Shown: positions 42,183 to 50,553 of the stretch, one piece after another
Layout of the letters: the number at the start of each line of letters is the position of its first letter
How positions within the stretch are numbered: the first letter of the stretch is position 1
NCBI RefSeq assembly: GCF_001042905.1
Contig: NZ_JYLB01000005.1
Span: forward strand, 186,001 to 250,000
DNA from: Pseudomonas lini
GTDB taxonomy: Bacteria; Pseudomonadota; Gammaproteobacteria; Pseudomonadales; Pseudomonadaceae
Direction: 5' to 3'
DNA: 64,000 nt
Translations under genes and position numbers: made by a program
The notes under the pieces: generated by a model
Database searches by the model: none
Seen by the model: only the letters and a program-made list of their open reading frames with translations
Told to the model about the DNA's origin: nothing

Positions 42183-42369
42183 AGCGGTCTATCCGCCACA
42201 AAAAAACTCAATCTGCCACTGATCCACAAGCCACATCGGCCCCATTTCGAACTACGCTCAACCCCGCACATGAACTCTATTGGGTGTATCACGTCTGATA
42301 GGAGGAAATGCGCCCCGACTCGCGTTAAACTGCGCGGGTTTTTAGCCCCCCATTCCACCGGAGCCTTCC

Positions 42370-43380
42370 ATGTCCCGCGTTACCTTGAGTCGCTATTTGA
42401 TTGAGCAGACCCGCAGCAACAACACTCCTGCCGATCTGCGCTTCCTGATCGAAGTGGTGGCGCGTGCCTGCAAGGAGATCAACCACGCCGTGTCCAAAGG
42501 CGCCCTGGGTGGCGTTCTGGGCAGCATGGGCACTGAAAACGTCCAGGGCGAAGTGCAGAAGAAGCTCGACGTAATCTCCAACGAGATCCTGCTCGAAGCC
42601 AACGAATGGGGCGGTCACTTGGCCGGCATGGCGTCCGAAGAAATGGACAATGCCTACCAGATCCCGGGCAAATACCCGAAAGGCGCCTACCTGCTGGTAT
42701 TCGACCCGCTGGACGGTTCGTCGAACATCGACATCAACGCGCCGGTCGGCACGATCTTCTCGGTACTGCGTTGCCCGAACGAATACCTGACCCAGAATGA
42801 GCCCTTGAATGAAAAGGCCTTCCTGCAGCCAGGTACCCAGCAAGTGGCCGCCGGCTACGCGATCTACGGTCCGCAGACCATGCTGATCCTGACCCTGGGC
42901 GATGGCGTGAAAGGCTTCACCCTGGACCGTGAAATGGGCAGTTTCGTATTGACCCACGAAAACATCACCATTCCTGAAACCACCCAGGAATTTGCCATCA
43001 ACGCGTCCAACCAGCGTCACTGGGAAGCTCCGGTACAGCGTTACGTCGGCGAATTGCTGGCAGGCGACGAAGGCCCGCTGAAAAAGAACTACAACATGCG
43101 CTGGGTTGCCGCGATGGTCGCCGACGTGCACCGCATCCTGAACCGTGGTGGCCTGTTCATGTACCCACGCGACAGCCGCGAGCCGTCGAAACCGGGCAAA
43201 CTGCGCCTGATGTACGAAGCCAACCCGATGTCGTTCCTGGTGGAGCAAGCGGGCGGAGCGTCCACCGACGGCCACCAGCGCATCCTCGACATCCAGCCGG
43301 AAGGCCTGCACCAGCGTGTTGCGGTGTTCCTCGGTTCGAAAGAAGAAGTTGCCCGCGTCACGGCTTACCACAAGGAATAA
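42370..43380 (+). CDS. fbp: Class 1 fructose-1,6-bisphosphatase
   Basis: A 336-aa gluconeogenic phosphatase. The metal and sugar-phosphate motif FDPLDGSSNIDINAPVG (residues ~115-131) and the Asp/Glu-rich N-terminal helix are intact, with CVRLMYEAN-like KLRLMYEANPMSFLVEQAGG near the C-terminus. Upstream GGAGCCTTCC serves as ribosome-binding site. The DUF924 gene follows after 3 bp, so the two are one operon. Confidence 0.96.
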   Translation: MSRVTLSRYLIEQTRSNNTPADLRFLIEVVARACKEINHAVSKGALGGVLGSMGTENVQGEVQKKLDVISNEILLEANEWGGHLAGMASEEMDNAYQIPGKYPKGAYLLVFDPLDGSSNIDINAPVGTIFSVLRCPNEYLTQNEPLNEKAFLQPGTQQVAAGYAIYGPQTMLILTLGDGVKGFTLDREMGSFVLTHENITIPETTQEFAINASNQRHWEAPVQRYVGELLAGDEGPLKKNYNMRWVAAMVADVHRILNRGGLFMYPRDSREPSKPGKLRLMYEANPMSFLVEQAGGASTDGHQRILDIQPEGLHQRVAVFLGSKEEVARVTAYHKE

Positions 43381-43383
43381 ACC

Positions 43384-43986
43384 ATGACCGCGCCCTGGCA
43401 GCCGTTGCTCGAATGGTGGTTCGGATCTTGCGAATCACCCAACGAAATATCGGCTGACAAGGGCAAGTTATGGTTCGGCAAGCGCGACAGCCAGGACCTC
43501 GAAGCGCGCGAGCGTTTCGGGGACCAGGTCGAGCGGGCACTGGCCGGCGGATTGACCGAATGGGTGCAATGCCCTGAAGGTTGGCTGGCCCTGGTGCTAC
43601 TGCTCGATCAACTTCCGCGAATGATCTTTCGCGACACCCCCAAATCCTTTTCAGGCGATCTCAGGGCTCAGGCACTGGTAGCGCAAGGCATTGCTGCGGA
43701 TTTCGATCGGCAACTGCGACCGATCCAGCGGGTGTTTATCTATCTGGTGTTCGAGCACTGCGAAAATCTGGCAGTGCAGAACGAAGCGGTTTCGCGGTTT
43801 CTTGATCTGGTTGAACAGCAACCGGAGGCGGATCGGGCGGTGTTTGCCGACAACCTGGATTATGCCGAGCGGCATCAGAAGATCATTGCGCGGTTTGGAC
43901 GGTTTCCCCATCGCAATGCGGTGTTGGGGCGCGAATCTACGGCTGAGGAAATTGAGTTCCTTTCAGGACCTGGATCCCGGTTCTAG
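43384..43986 (+). CDS. DUF924 family protein
   Basis: A 200-aa soluble protein of the DUF924 (TPR-like helical) family, marked by LALVLLLDQLPRMIFRDT, then YLVFEHCENLAVQNEAV and the closing FGRFPHRNAVLGRESTAEE. No enzyme motif is known. It is translated right behind fbp in an arrangement common in Pseudomonas. Confidence 0.87.
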   Translation: MTAPWQPLLEWWFGSCESPNEISADKGKLWFGKRDSQDLEARERFGDQVERALAGGLTEWVQCPEGWLALVLLLDQLPRMIFRDTPKSFSGDLRAQALVAQGIAADFDRQLRPIQRVFIYLVFEHCENLAVQNEAVSRFLDLVEQQPEADRAVFADNLDYAERHQKIIARFGRFPHRNAVLGRESTAEEIEFLSGPGSRF

Positions 43987-43987
43987 C

Positions 43988-44100
43988 TGATCGTTCCCAC
44001 GCTCCGCGTGGGAATGCAGCCCGGGACGCTCCGCGTCCCTTCCAGAGCCGAACGCGGAGCGTCCGTTGAGGCATTCCCACGCAGAGCGTGGGAACGATCA
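43988..44100. repeat. Long palindromic repeat, family C (TGATCGTTCCCACGCTCCGC)
   Basis: The ~113-bp outer arms TGATCGTTCCCACG...CGTGGGAACGATCA enclose two further small stem units (GGGACGCTCCGCGTCCC; AACGCGGAGCGTCCG). Two relatives are at 60018-60121 and 63608-63712. Confidence 0.85.
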
Positions 44101-44111
44101 GCGCTCGGTAA

Positions 44112-46004
44112 TTAGATCCTGAAACTACCCACCAACTGCTTCAACCGCGCCGCCTGCTGTTCAAGATCAGCACATGCACGCAACGTCGACTGCAAGTTCT
44201 CCACACCTTCCTGGTTCAGCGTGTTGATCTCGGTGATGTCGACGTTGATCGACTCCACCACAGCGGTTTGCTCCTCGGTCGCGGTCGCCACGGACTGATT
44301 CATTCCGTCGATTTCACCGATGCGCTGCGTCACGCTACCCAGGCGTTCGCCGGCCTGGTTGGCGATGCCGACGCTGCTTTCGCTCTGGCGCTGGCTGTCG
44401 GTCATGGTGCTCACCGCTTCCCGGGCGCCGACTTGCAGTTCTTCGATCATCTTCTGCACTTGCTGCGCCGAATCCTGAGTGCGGTGGGCGAGGTTGCGCA
44501 CCTCATCCGCGACCACGGCAAAACCACGGCCGGCTTCACCGGCACGGGCTGCTTCGATGGCGGCGTTGAGCGCCAGCAGGTTGGTTTGCTGCGAGATGCT
44601 GGTGATCACTTCCAGAATCTGGCCGATGTTCACCGTGTTGCTGTTCAGGGTTTCGATGTTGCCGCACGAATCGCTGATCTTCGCCGACAGCTGCTGCATT
44701 GCGGCGATGGTTTTATCCACCACCTGCTGACCGTCTTCGGCCAAGGCACGGGCGTCGCTCGAGTGTTGCGAGGCGAGGGCGGCGTTCTGGGCGATTTCCT
44801 GGGCGGCGGCGCCCAGTTCGTTGATCGCTGCCGCCACGCTGCTGGTGCGTGAGGCTTGCTGATCGGAGTTGAACATCGACGAGTTGGAGGCCGCGACGAC
44901 CCGCAAGGCGACTTCGTTGACTTGGCCAGTGGCCGAGGACACTTCGCGGATTGAGGTATGAATACGTTCCACAAAACGGTTGAACGAGGTGCCCAACGCA
45001 CCGAATTCGTCCTGGCCATGAATGGTCAGGCGCTTGGTCAGGTCGCCTTCGCCCTCGGCGATGTCATGCATGGCGCGGCCCATGGTCAGCAGCGGTTGCA
45101 TCAGCACGCGGATCAACATGCTCAGTAGCGCGATGATAATCACCACGGCGATGACCATGGCGATGAACGCCGAGGTGCGGAATTCGCTGAGCATCGAGAA
45201 CGCGGTGTCTTTATCCAGCACCAGCGCCACATACCAGTCGGCAGACGGTACACCGTTGACGTGAGTGAAGGAGATGAACTGGGTTTTGCCGTCCAGTTCG
45301 ACTTCCTTCAGGCCCGGGCTGATTTTCGGCGCGCCGTTGGGGTAGGCGTCGGCCAGGTTCTTGAGCACCAGTTTGCTGTCCGGGTGGATCAGGATCTTGC
45401 CGTCGGCGCTGACGATAAATGCATGTCCATGACCGCCGAAATTCAGCAAGTTGATGATCGCGCTGACGCTGGACAGATCAATGTCTGCGCCGGCGACGCC
45501 AATCATTTGATTCTGGTGCTTCACCGGGGTGGCAACGGTAATCACCAGTTTGCCCGACGATGCCGCAATGTAGGGTTCAGTGACGATGGTCTGTTGCGCG
45601 TTGTTGGCCGCCTTGTACCAGCCACGAGCGCGCGGGTCGTAGTCCGCCGCACGATTGCCGGCCGGGACCGAGAACATCACGCCATCGGTGCCGCCGAAGT
45701 AGCTCAGCTGGAAGTTGCTGGTGTAGGCCGGCAGGTCGATGACGCGCTTGAGGTTGGCCTGGGCGCTGCCGTCCACGGCGATCTGCTGGGATAGCGATTG
45801 CAGCAACTGGATGCGACTTTCCAGCCAGGTCTGGATGTTGCTGGTGGTCAGGCTGCCGAGTTCCTGCATTGAGGACTCGGTGCTGCTGAGCAAAGTCTGC
45901 CGCTGGCGGTAATCGTTGAACAGGATGAAACAGGCGAATGCAACGGCCACCACGAGAGCGGCTGCCAACAGGATTTTGTGGCTGAATTTCATGTTTCTGG
46001 TCAT
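44112..46004 (-). CDS. Methyl-accepting chemotaxis protein with dCache domain (PctA/B/C-like)
   Basis: About 630 aa. TM1 is at residues ~8-28, a periplasmic dCache domain spans ~35-275, TM2 ~280-300, then HAMP and a signalling domain with the hairpin tip EAARAGEAGRGFAVVADEVRNLA. The sensor domain shows YDPRARGWYKAA, TEPY and a following Asp (GADIDL), which matches the residues that bind the amino-acid backbone in PctA-type receptors. It is therefore probably an amino-acid receptor. ATG at 46004 and at 45992 are both possible; the track to 46037 is too long. Confidence 0.9.
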   Translation of the reverse strand: MTRNMKFSHKILLAAALVVAVAFACFILFNDYRQRQTLLSSTESSMQELGSLTTSNIQTWLESRIQLLQSLSQQIAVDGSAQANLKRVIDLPAYTSNFQLSYFGGTDGVMFSVPAGNRAADYDPRARGWYKAANNAQQTIVTEPYIAASSGKLVITVATPVKHQNQMIGVAGADIDLSSVSAIINLLNFGGHGHAFIVSADGKILIHPDSKLVLKNLADAYPNGAPKISPGLKEVELDGKTQFISFTHVNGVPSADWYVALVLDKDTAFSMLSEFRTSAFIAMVIAVVIIIALLSMLIRVLMQPLLTMGRAMHDIAEGEGDLTKRLTIHGQDEFGALGTSFNRFVERIHTSIREVSSATGQVNEVALRVVAASNSSMFNSDQQASRTSSVAAAINELGAAAQEIAQNAALASQHSSDARALAEDGQQVVDKTIAAMQQLSAKISDSCGNIETLNSNTVNIGQILEVITSISQQTNLLALNAAIEAARAGEAGRGFAVVADEVRNLAHRTQDSAQQVQKMIEELQVGAREAVSTMTDSQRQSESSVGIANQAGERLGSVTQRIGEIDGMNQSVATATEEQTAVVESINVDITEINTLNQEGVENLQSTLRACADLEQQAARLKQLVGSFRI

Positions 46005-46286
46005 TAAATGAGCTACCGCGAAGGGGCTGGTCAGCAAGGGGTGTCAATTTGCCACAGTGGAAGGCTTTGCGCTGCTTTCTTATGTCGACTGGCCAGCGCC
46101 AAAGATTAGGTGGCTTGCGGGAAAACCGACGAAATACTCAACGGCGCGAAAAAGTGGCTGATTTATCGTAAAAGGCAGATGGGTGGCTGAACAAATAGCC
46201 GAATGCTCAGGGAACCAGACAGGGGTTTTCTCTTCTAAGCTTCAGCTTGGCAGCCATGCCATTCCCTACGCCCCAGGAGTTACACC

Positions 46287-46541
46287 ATGTCGCTGCGTTC
46301 TATCGCCTTGCTCTCGTTCTGCGTGTTGTTGGCCGCGTGCGGCAAGATCAATCAGGAAAATTACTCGAAGCTGTCGACCGGCATGCCCAAGGCCGAGGTT
46401 GAAACCTTGCTGGGCAAACCTGCCGATTGCTCGGGCGCGCTCGGCATGTCCAGTTGCACCTGGGGCGACAAAAACAGCTTTATCAGCGTGCAGTATGCCG
46501 GTGACAAAGTGCTGATGTTTTCCGGCCAAGGCCTGAAGTAA
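46287..46541 (+). CDS. Small lipoprotein, BamE/SmpA-like fold
   Basis: An 84-aa protein with a type II signal peptide and lipobox LLAAC (Cys18). The mature part NYSKLSTGMPKAEVETLLGKP carries the motif typical of SmpA/BamE-like and DUF3862 proteins, followed by a Cys pair. Outer-membrane anchoring is likely. The ATG has CAGGAGTTACACC upstream. It is followed 33 bp later by the lipocalin and likely shares its transcript. Confidence 0.8.
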   Translation: MSLRSIALLSFCVLLAACGKINQENYSKLSTGMPKAEVETLLGKPADCSGALGMSSCTWGDKNSFISVQYAGDKVLMFSGQGLK

Positions 46542-46574
46542 ACCGGGGCTATTCGCCCACGGGAGAAAAAAATA

Positions 46575-47144
46575 ATGAAGCGGTTACTGATCGTTCTTTT
46601 TGCCGGCCTGGTACTGGCCGGCTGCGCCACTTCTGGCGTAGATCCGTTGGCACCCAAGACCGTCAATTCGGTCAACCTCAAGCGCTACCAGGGAACCTGG
46701 TACGAACTGGCGCGTCTGCCGGTGTATTTCCAGCGCAACTGCGCGCAATCCGAAGCCCATTACAGCCTCAAGCCTGAAGGTGACATGGCGGTGCTGAACC
46801 GCTGTCTGACGTCGGACTGGCAATGGGAAGAGGCCAAAGGCACGGCTTATCCACAGGTGCCCGGCAAGGCCGACAAGCTGTGGGTCGAGTTCGATACCTG
46901 GTTCTCGCGACTGATACCCGGTGTGGCGAAGGGAGAGTACTGGGTGTTGTACGTCAGCGATGATTACAAGACCGCGATTGTCGGCGATCCGAGCCGCCGT
47001 CACCTCTGGCTGCTGTCACGCACCCCGACAGTCAATGGTGTAGTGCGCGAAGAACTGCTGAGCAAGGCGCGTCAGCAGGGTTATGACACGACGCGACTGA
47101 TCTGGCGCACGTCGGATACCAAGATGGCCAAGACTTCGAACTAG
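46575..47144 (+). CDS. blc: Outer-membrane lipocalin Blc
   Basis: A 189-aa lipoprotein with lipobox VLAGC (Cys17). The lipocalin signature YQGTWYELARLPVYFQRNC (residues ~40-58), and the later YWVLYVSDDYKTAIVGDPSRRHLWLLSRTP with the conserved Arg, are intact. Family members bind lysophospholipids or fatty acids. A family A REP doublet follows. Confidence 0.93.
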   Translation: MKRLLIVLFAGLVLAGCATSGVDPLAPKTVNSVNLKRYQGTWYELARLPVYFQRNCAQSEAHYSLKPEGDMAVLNRCLTSDWQWEEAKGTAYPQVPGKADKLWVEFDTWFSRLIPGVAKGEYWVLYVSDDYKTAIVGDPSRRHLWLLSRTPTVNGVVREELLSKARQQGYDTTRLIWRTSDTKMAKTSN

Positions 47145-47156
47145 CGGCGCGGCCGA

Positions 47157-47257
47157 AAAAGATCGCAGCCTGCGGCAGCTCCTACAGAGTCCGTGTTGAT
47201 CCGCATTATTGCGGCCAACCGGACCAAGGTAGGAGCTGCCGAAGGCTGCGATCTTTT
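47157..47257. repeat. REP doublet, family A
   Basis: Inverted arms of the GATCGCAGCC(T)TGCGGCAGCT unit lie between the convergent ends of blc and hutF. Confidence 0.85.
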
Positions 47258-47267
47258 GCTTTTTCGG

Positions 47268-48632
47268 TTAACCGAGCAGTTCGCGCAGAACCTGGGTGAA
47301 GGCGCGGTTGCTTTCTTCTTCCCCGGCGTGCCGCCCATCACGCACGACCCACTGGCCGTTGACCAGCACATCCCGCACCTGACGATCACCACCGGCAAAC
47401 AGCCAACGATTCAGAATCCCGTCGCCACTGGCCGTCGCCAGATACGGATCGTTGCCATCGAGCACCAACCAATCCGCGCGCTTGCCGACTTCCAGGGCGC
47501 CAATTGGCTGGCCCAGCGCCTGGGCACCGCCATCCAGCGCGGCGTCGTACAGTGTGCGGCCGACCATCGGCTGATCCGCGCCATACAAACGATTACGCCG
47601 CTGATCGCGCAGACGTTGGCCGTATTCCAGCCAGCGCAATTCTTCCACCACGCTTAACGACACGTGACTATCGGAACCGATGCCCATGCGCCCGCCCTGC
47701 GCGAGGAAATCCACCGCCGGAAAAATCCCGTCGCCGAGGTTGGCTTCGGTGGTCAGGCACAGGCCGGCGATGGCGCGGCTCTGGGCCATGAGCGTGACTT
47801 CTTCCGGGTTGGTGTGGGTCGCGTGAACCAGGCACCAGCGCTGATCGACTTCAGTGTTTTCGTACAGCCATTGCAGCGGACGGCGGCCGCTCCAGCTCAG
47901 GCAGTCATCGACTTCCTTCTGCTGTTCGGCAATGTGGATGTGCACCGGGCACTGCTTGTCGCTGGCCGCCAGCACTTCACTGATCTGCTGCGGAGTGACC
48001 GCGCGCAACGAGTGGAAACACAAACCCAAGGCCTGGGCCGGTTGCTGCGCCAGGATCGGCTGCAAGCGCGACTGAAGTTTCAGGTAGTTTTCGGTGCTGT
48101 TGATAAAGCGGCGCTGACCTTCGTTCGGGGTCTGGCCGCCGAAACCGGAGTGGCTATAGAGCACCGGCAGCAGGGTCAAACCAATACCGGCGGAACTGGC
48201 AGCCTGGCTGATGCGCAGTGCCAGTTCGGCCGGGTCTGCGTACGGCTGGCCGTTCGTATCGTGGTGTACGTAATGAAATTCCGCGACCGAGGTGTAACCG
48301 GCTTTGAGCATTTCGATGTACAGCTGACGGGCGATGACGCCGAGTTGGTCCGGGCTGATTTTTCCGACGAGCCGGTACATCAAATCGCGCCAAGTCCAGA
48401 AACTGTCATTCGGATTACCCGCCACTTCCGCCAACCCGGCCATGGCCCGTTGGAAGGCGTGGGAGTGTAAATTCGGCATACCCGGCAGCAGCGGACCGCT
48501 CAGCCGTTCGGCGCCATCTGCGTTGGAATCGGCCTGGATATGGGTCAACACGCCATCGGCGCTGACCTCAAGACGTACATTGTTGGCCCATCCACTAGGC
48601 AGCAGTGCGCGTTCGGCAAAGAAGGCGGACAT
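47268..48632 (-). CDS. hutF: Formimidoylglutamate deiminase HutF
   Basis: A 454-aa metal-dependent amidohydrolase that turns N-formimino-glutamate into N-formyl-glutamate, the substrate of HutG. The metal motifs NLHSHAFQRA (HxH), HIHIAEQQKE and IGSDSHVS are present, with LVHATHTNPEE. It is transcribed away from hutC, sharing the operator region. Its presence shows that this organism uses the five-step histidine route ending in formate and glutamate. Confidence 0.95.
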   Translation of the reverse strand: MSAFFAERALLPSGWANNVRLEVSADGVLTHIQADSNADGAERLSGPLLPGMPNLHSHAFQRAMAGLAEVAGNPNDSFWTWRDLMYRLVGKISPDQLGVIARQLYIEMLKAGYTSVAEFHYVHHDTNGQPYADPAELALRISQAASSAGIGLTLLPVLYSHSGFGGQTPNEGQRRFINSTENYLKLQSRLQPILAQQPAQALGLCFHSLRAVTPQQISEVLAASDKQCPVHIHIAEQQKEVDDCLSWSGRRPLQWLYENTEVDQRWCLVHATHTNPEEVTLMAQSRAIAGLCLTTEANLGDGIFPAVDFLAQGGRMGIGSDSHVSLSVVEELRWLEYGQRLRDQRRNRLYGADQPMVGRTLYDAALDGGAQALGQPIGALEVGKRADWLVLDGNDPYLATASGDGILNRWLFAGGDRQVRDVLVNGQWVVRDGRHAGEEESNRAFTQVLRELLG

Positions 48633-48656
48633 GGTTCAGCACCCCATCGTGTGTTA

Positions 48657-48676
48657 TTTGTATATACATATACAGA
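48657..48676. promoter_or_regulatory. HutC-type operator between hutF and hutC
   Basis: TGTATATACA (48659-48668) is a perfect TGTA-N2-TACA palindrome, with a second half-overlapping ATATACAG. It lies ~25 bp from the hutF start codon and 63 bp before hutC, and would let HutC control hutF and possibly itself. Confidence 0.7.
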
Positions 48677-48739
48677 CGTTTGCCTGCTCGGTAAACTCCG
48701 GCAAGCTAGTAGCCCTCAACAAATGAACAAGGATTAACC

Positions 48740-49501
48740 GTGCCAACTCCGTCTGCCACATTGCCGCCGAATGCCAATCTGAGCGCCAATCTGGGCGACA
48801 GTCCGGCGCCCTTGTACGCCCGCGTAAAACAGATGATCACCCAGCAAATCGACAGCGGGAACTGGCCACCGCACTACCGCGTTCCGTCGGAAAGCGAGCT
48901 GGTCAACCAGCTGGGTTTCAGCCGCATGACCATCAACCGCGCCTTGCGTGAGATGACCGCCGACGGTTTACTGGTGCGCATGCAGGGTGTCGGTACGTTC
49001 GTCGCCGAGCCGAAAAGTCAGTCTGCCTTGTTTGAAGTGCACAACATCGCCGACGAGATCGCCTCCCGTGGCCATCGCCACACCTGCAAGGTGATCACCC
49101 TCGAAGAAGAGGCCGCCGGTTCCGAGCGGGCCGTGGCCCTGGACATGCGCGAAGGCCAGAAAGTTTTCCACTCGCTGATCGTGCATTTCGAAAACGATAT
49201 TCCGGTGCAAATCGAAGACCGTTTCGTCAACGCGCTGGTGGCGCCGGACTACCTCAAGCAAGATTTCACCTTGCAAACGCCTTACGCCTATCTCAATCAG
49301 GTCGCGCCGTTGACCGAAGGCGAGCATGTGGTCGAAGCGATTCTCGCCGAGCCGTCCGAATGCAAGTTGCTGCAGATTGAAAAGGGCGAACCCTGCCTGC
49401 TGATTCGTCGCCGCACCTGGTCCGGCCGTCAGCCCGTGACCGCCGCCCGTTTGATCCACCCCGGTTCCCGTCATCGTCTGGAAGGACGGTTTCATAAATA
49501 A
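48740..49501 (+). CDS. hutC: Histidine utilisation repressor HutC (GntR/HutC family)
   Basis: A 253-aa regulator. The N-terminal GntR winged helix (residues ~20-90; YRVPSESELVNQLGFSRMTINRALREM) is followed by a UTRA ligand domain, here expected to bind urocanate (DEIASRGHRH ... RRRTWSGRQPVTAARL). The start is GTG with AAGGATTAACC upstream. It precedes hutD by 13 bp. Its probable operators are seen before hutF and hutU. Confidence 0.95.
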   Translation: MPTPSATLPPNANLSANLGDSPAPLYARVKQMITQQIDSGNWPPHYRVPSESELVNQLGFSRMTINRALREMTADGLLVRMQGVGTFVAEPKSQSALFEVHNIADEIASRGHRHTCKVITLEEEAAGSERAVALDMREGQKVFHSLIVHFENDIPVQIEDRFVNALVAPDYLKQDFTLQTPYAYLNQVAPLTEGEHVVEAILAEPSECKLLQIEKGEPCLLIRRRTWSGRQPVTAARLIHPGSRHRLEGRFHK

Positions 49502-49514
49502 GAAAGAGACATAA

Positions 49515-50084
49515 ATGAGTCAGTTGAAGGTTTTACGCGCGGCCGGTTACCCGCGCATGCCGTGGAAAAACGGCGGCGGCAGCACCGAAGAAATCACCCG
49601 TGATACCGGTGTGGGCCTTGATGGTTTTGGCTGGCGCCTGTCGATTGCCGACATCGGCGAGTCGGGCGGGTTTTCCACCTTTGCCGGCTATGAGCGAGTG
49701 ATCACCGTGCTGCAAGGCGAGGGCATGACCTTGCGGGTCGACGGTCAGGACACGCGGTCGTTGTTACCGCTGGACCCGTTTGCTTTCAGTGGCGAGAGTC
49801 ATGTGTCCTGCACATTGCTCGGTGGGCCGATTCGTGATTTCAACCTGATTTATGCACCGGACCGTTACAGCGCGCGGTTGCAGTGGCTGGAGGGCGAGCC
49901 GCGGTTTTTCAGTTCGGCTGGCACCGTGTTGGTGTTCAGCGTCGCTGAACAGCTTGAAGTGACGGTGGGTAACAACGCCTCTCAGCTAGGACGCCATGAT
50001 TGTCTGCAGCTGGACGGTAACGTTGGCCTGCTGGATATCTCCATCAAGGGGCAGTGCTGTGTGATCGAGCTGATCGCACGCTGA
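49515..50084 (+). CDS. hutD: HutD family protein
   Basis: A 189-aa cupin-like protein. The family opening LRAAGYPRMPWKNGGGSTEEI, then GFGWRLSIADIGESGGFSTFAGYERVITVLQGEGM, is intact. HutD is conserved in hut loci and in P. fluorescens has been proposed to limit hut activity, perhaps by sensing a pathway compound; the mechanism is unproven. It is co-translated with hutC. Confidence 0.92.
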   Translation: MSQLKVLRAAGYPRMPWKNGGGSTEEITRDTGVGLDGFGWRLSIADIGESGGFSTFAGYERVITVLQGEGMTLRVDGQDTRSLLPLDPFAFSGESHVSCTLLGGPIRDFNLIYAPDRYSARLQWLEGEPRFFSSAGTVLVFSVAEQLEVTVGNNASQLGRHDCLQLDGNVGLLDISIKGQCCVIELIAR

Positions 50085-50096
50085 TCCAAAATCCTC

Positions 50097-50197
50097 AAAA
50101 GATCGCAGCCTTCGGCAGCTCCTACATTGATCATGTTCGCCGCAATATTGTGGATGGACATTGAATCTGTAGGAGCTGCCGAAGGCTGCGATCTTTT
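50097..50197. repeat. REP doublet, family A
   Basis: Inverted GATCGCAGCCTTCGGCAGCT arms sit between hutD and the hutU promoter region. Confidence 0.85.
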
Positions 50198-50228
50198 GCT
50201 TTTAAGCGTTCCCCATCGCGCACCAACT

Positions 50229-50274
50229 TGTTACCGAACGCCCCAGCGTGACGCAAAACCACGCTCAAGTAACA
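50229..50274. promoter_or_regulatory. CbrB-like upstream activating sequence of hutU
   Basis: TGTTAC (50229-50234) and GTAACA (50269-50274) form an inverted pair 34 bp apart, ~140-180 bp before the predicted hutU start. CbrB sites as I recall them are TGTTAC-N14-GTAACA; the longer gap here adds 20 bp, two helical turns. CbrAB is known to drive hut genes with sigma-54. Confidence 0.5.
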
Positions 50275-50385
50275 GCCATCTTCCTCACACCAAATCCCCC
50301 CGAAAAATTTCATCTCCGTTAAAACCCTTGATCTACAGCCTTTCCAGACCTTTCAAAACTTTTCTTGAACACTCATCCAGTAAGT

Positions 50386-50401
50386 TGGCCGCTTGATTGC
50401 A
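50386..50401 (+). promoter_or_regulatory. Sigma-54 promoter of hutU
   Basis: TGGCCGCTTGATTGCA has GG (50387-50388) and GC (50399-50400) exactly 10 bp apart. The expected start is ~50412, inside the HutC operator, leaving a leader of ~140 nt. Confidence 0.8.
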
Positions 50402-50405
50402 TATG

Positions 50406-50419
50406 CTTGTATGTACAAG
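50406..50419. promoter_or_regulatory. HutC operator at the hutU start site
   Basis: CTTGTATGTACAAG is a perfect palindrome apart from its two central bases and contains the TGTA-N2-TACA core. Its place over +1 would let bound HutC block open-complex formation until urocanate accumulates. Confidence 0.8.
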
Positions 50420-50553
50420 TAAAGACGTATGCGTATGAGTCGATTCGAGACTCCTCGCAGCGTCCACTGATTCGCTTGGGGCGCTGTGACGCGCACAGGC
50501 TGGCTCGCCCACTGCCAGGGCTGGTTTGAATTGATCGCTGAGGAGTCTTTTTC

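Noticed and set aside
43988..44100. Family C palindromes as insertion-sequence ends or an attachment site
   Set aside because: Three copies stand alone between genes with no transposase or integrase and no target duplication visible; they look like non-autonomous intergenic repeats.
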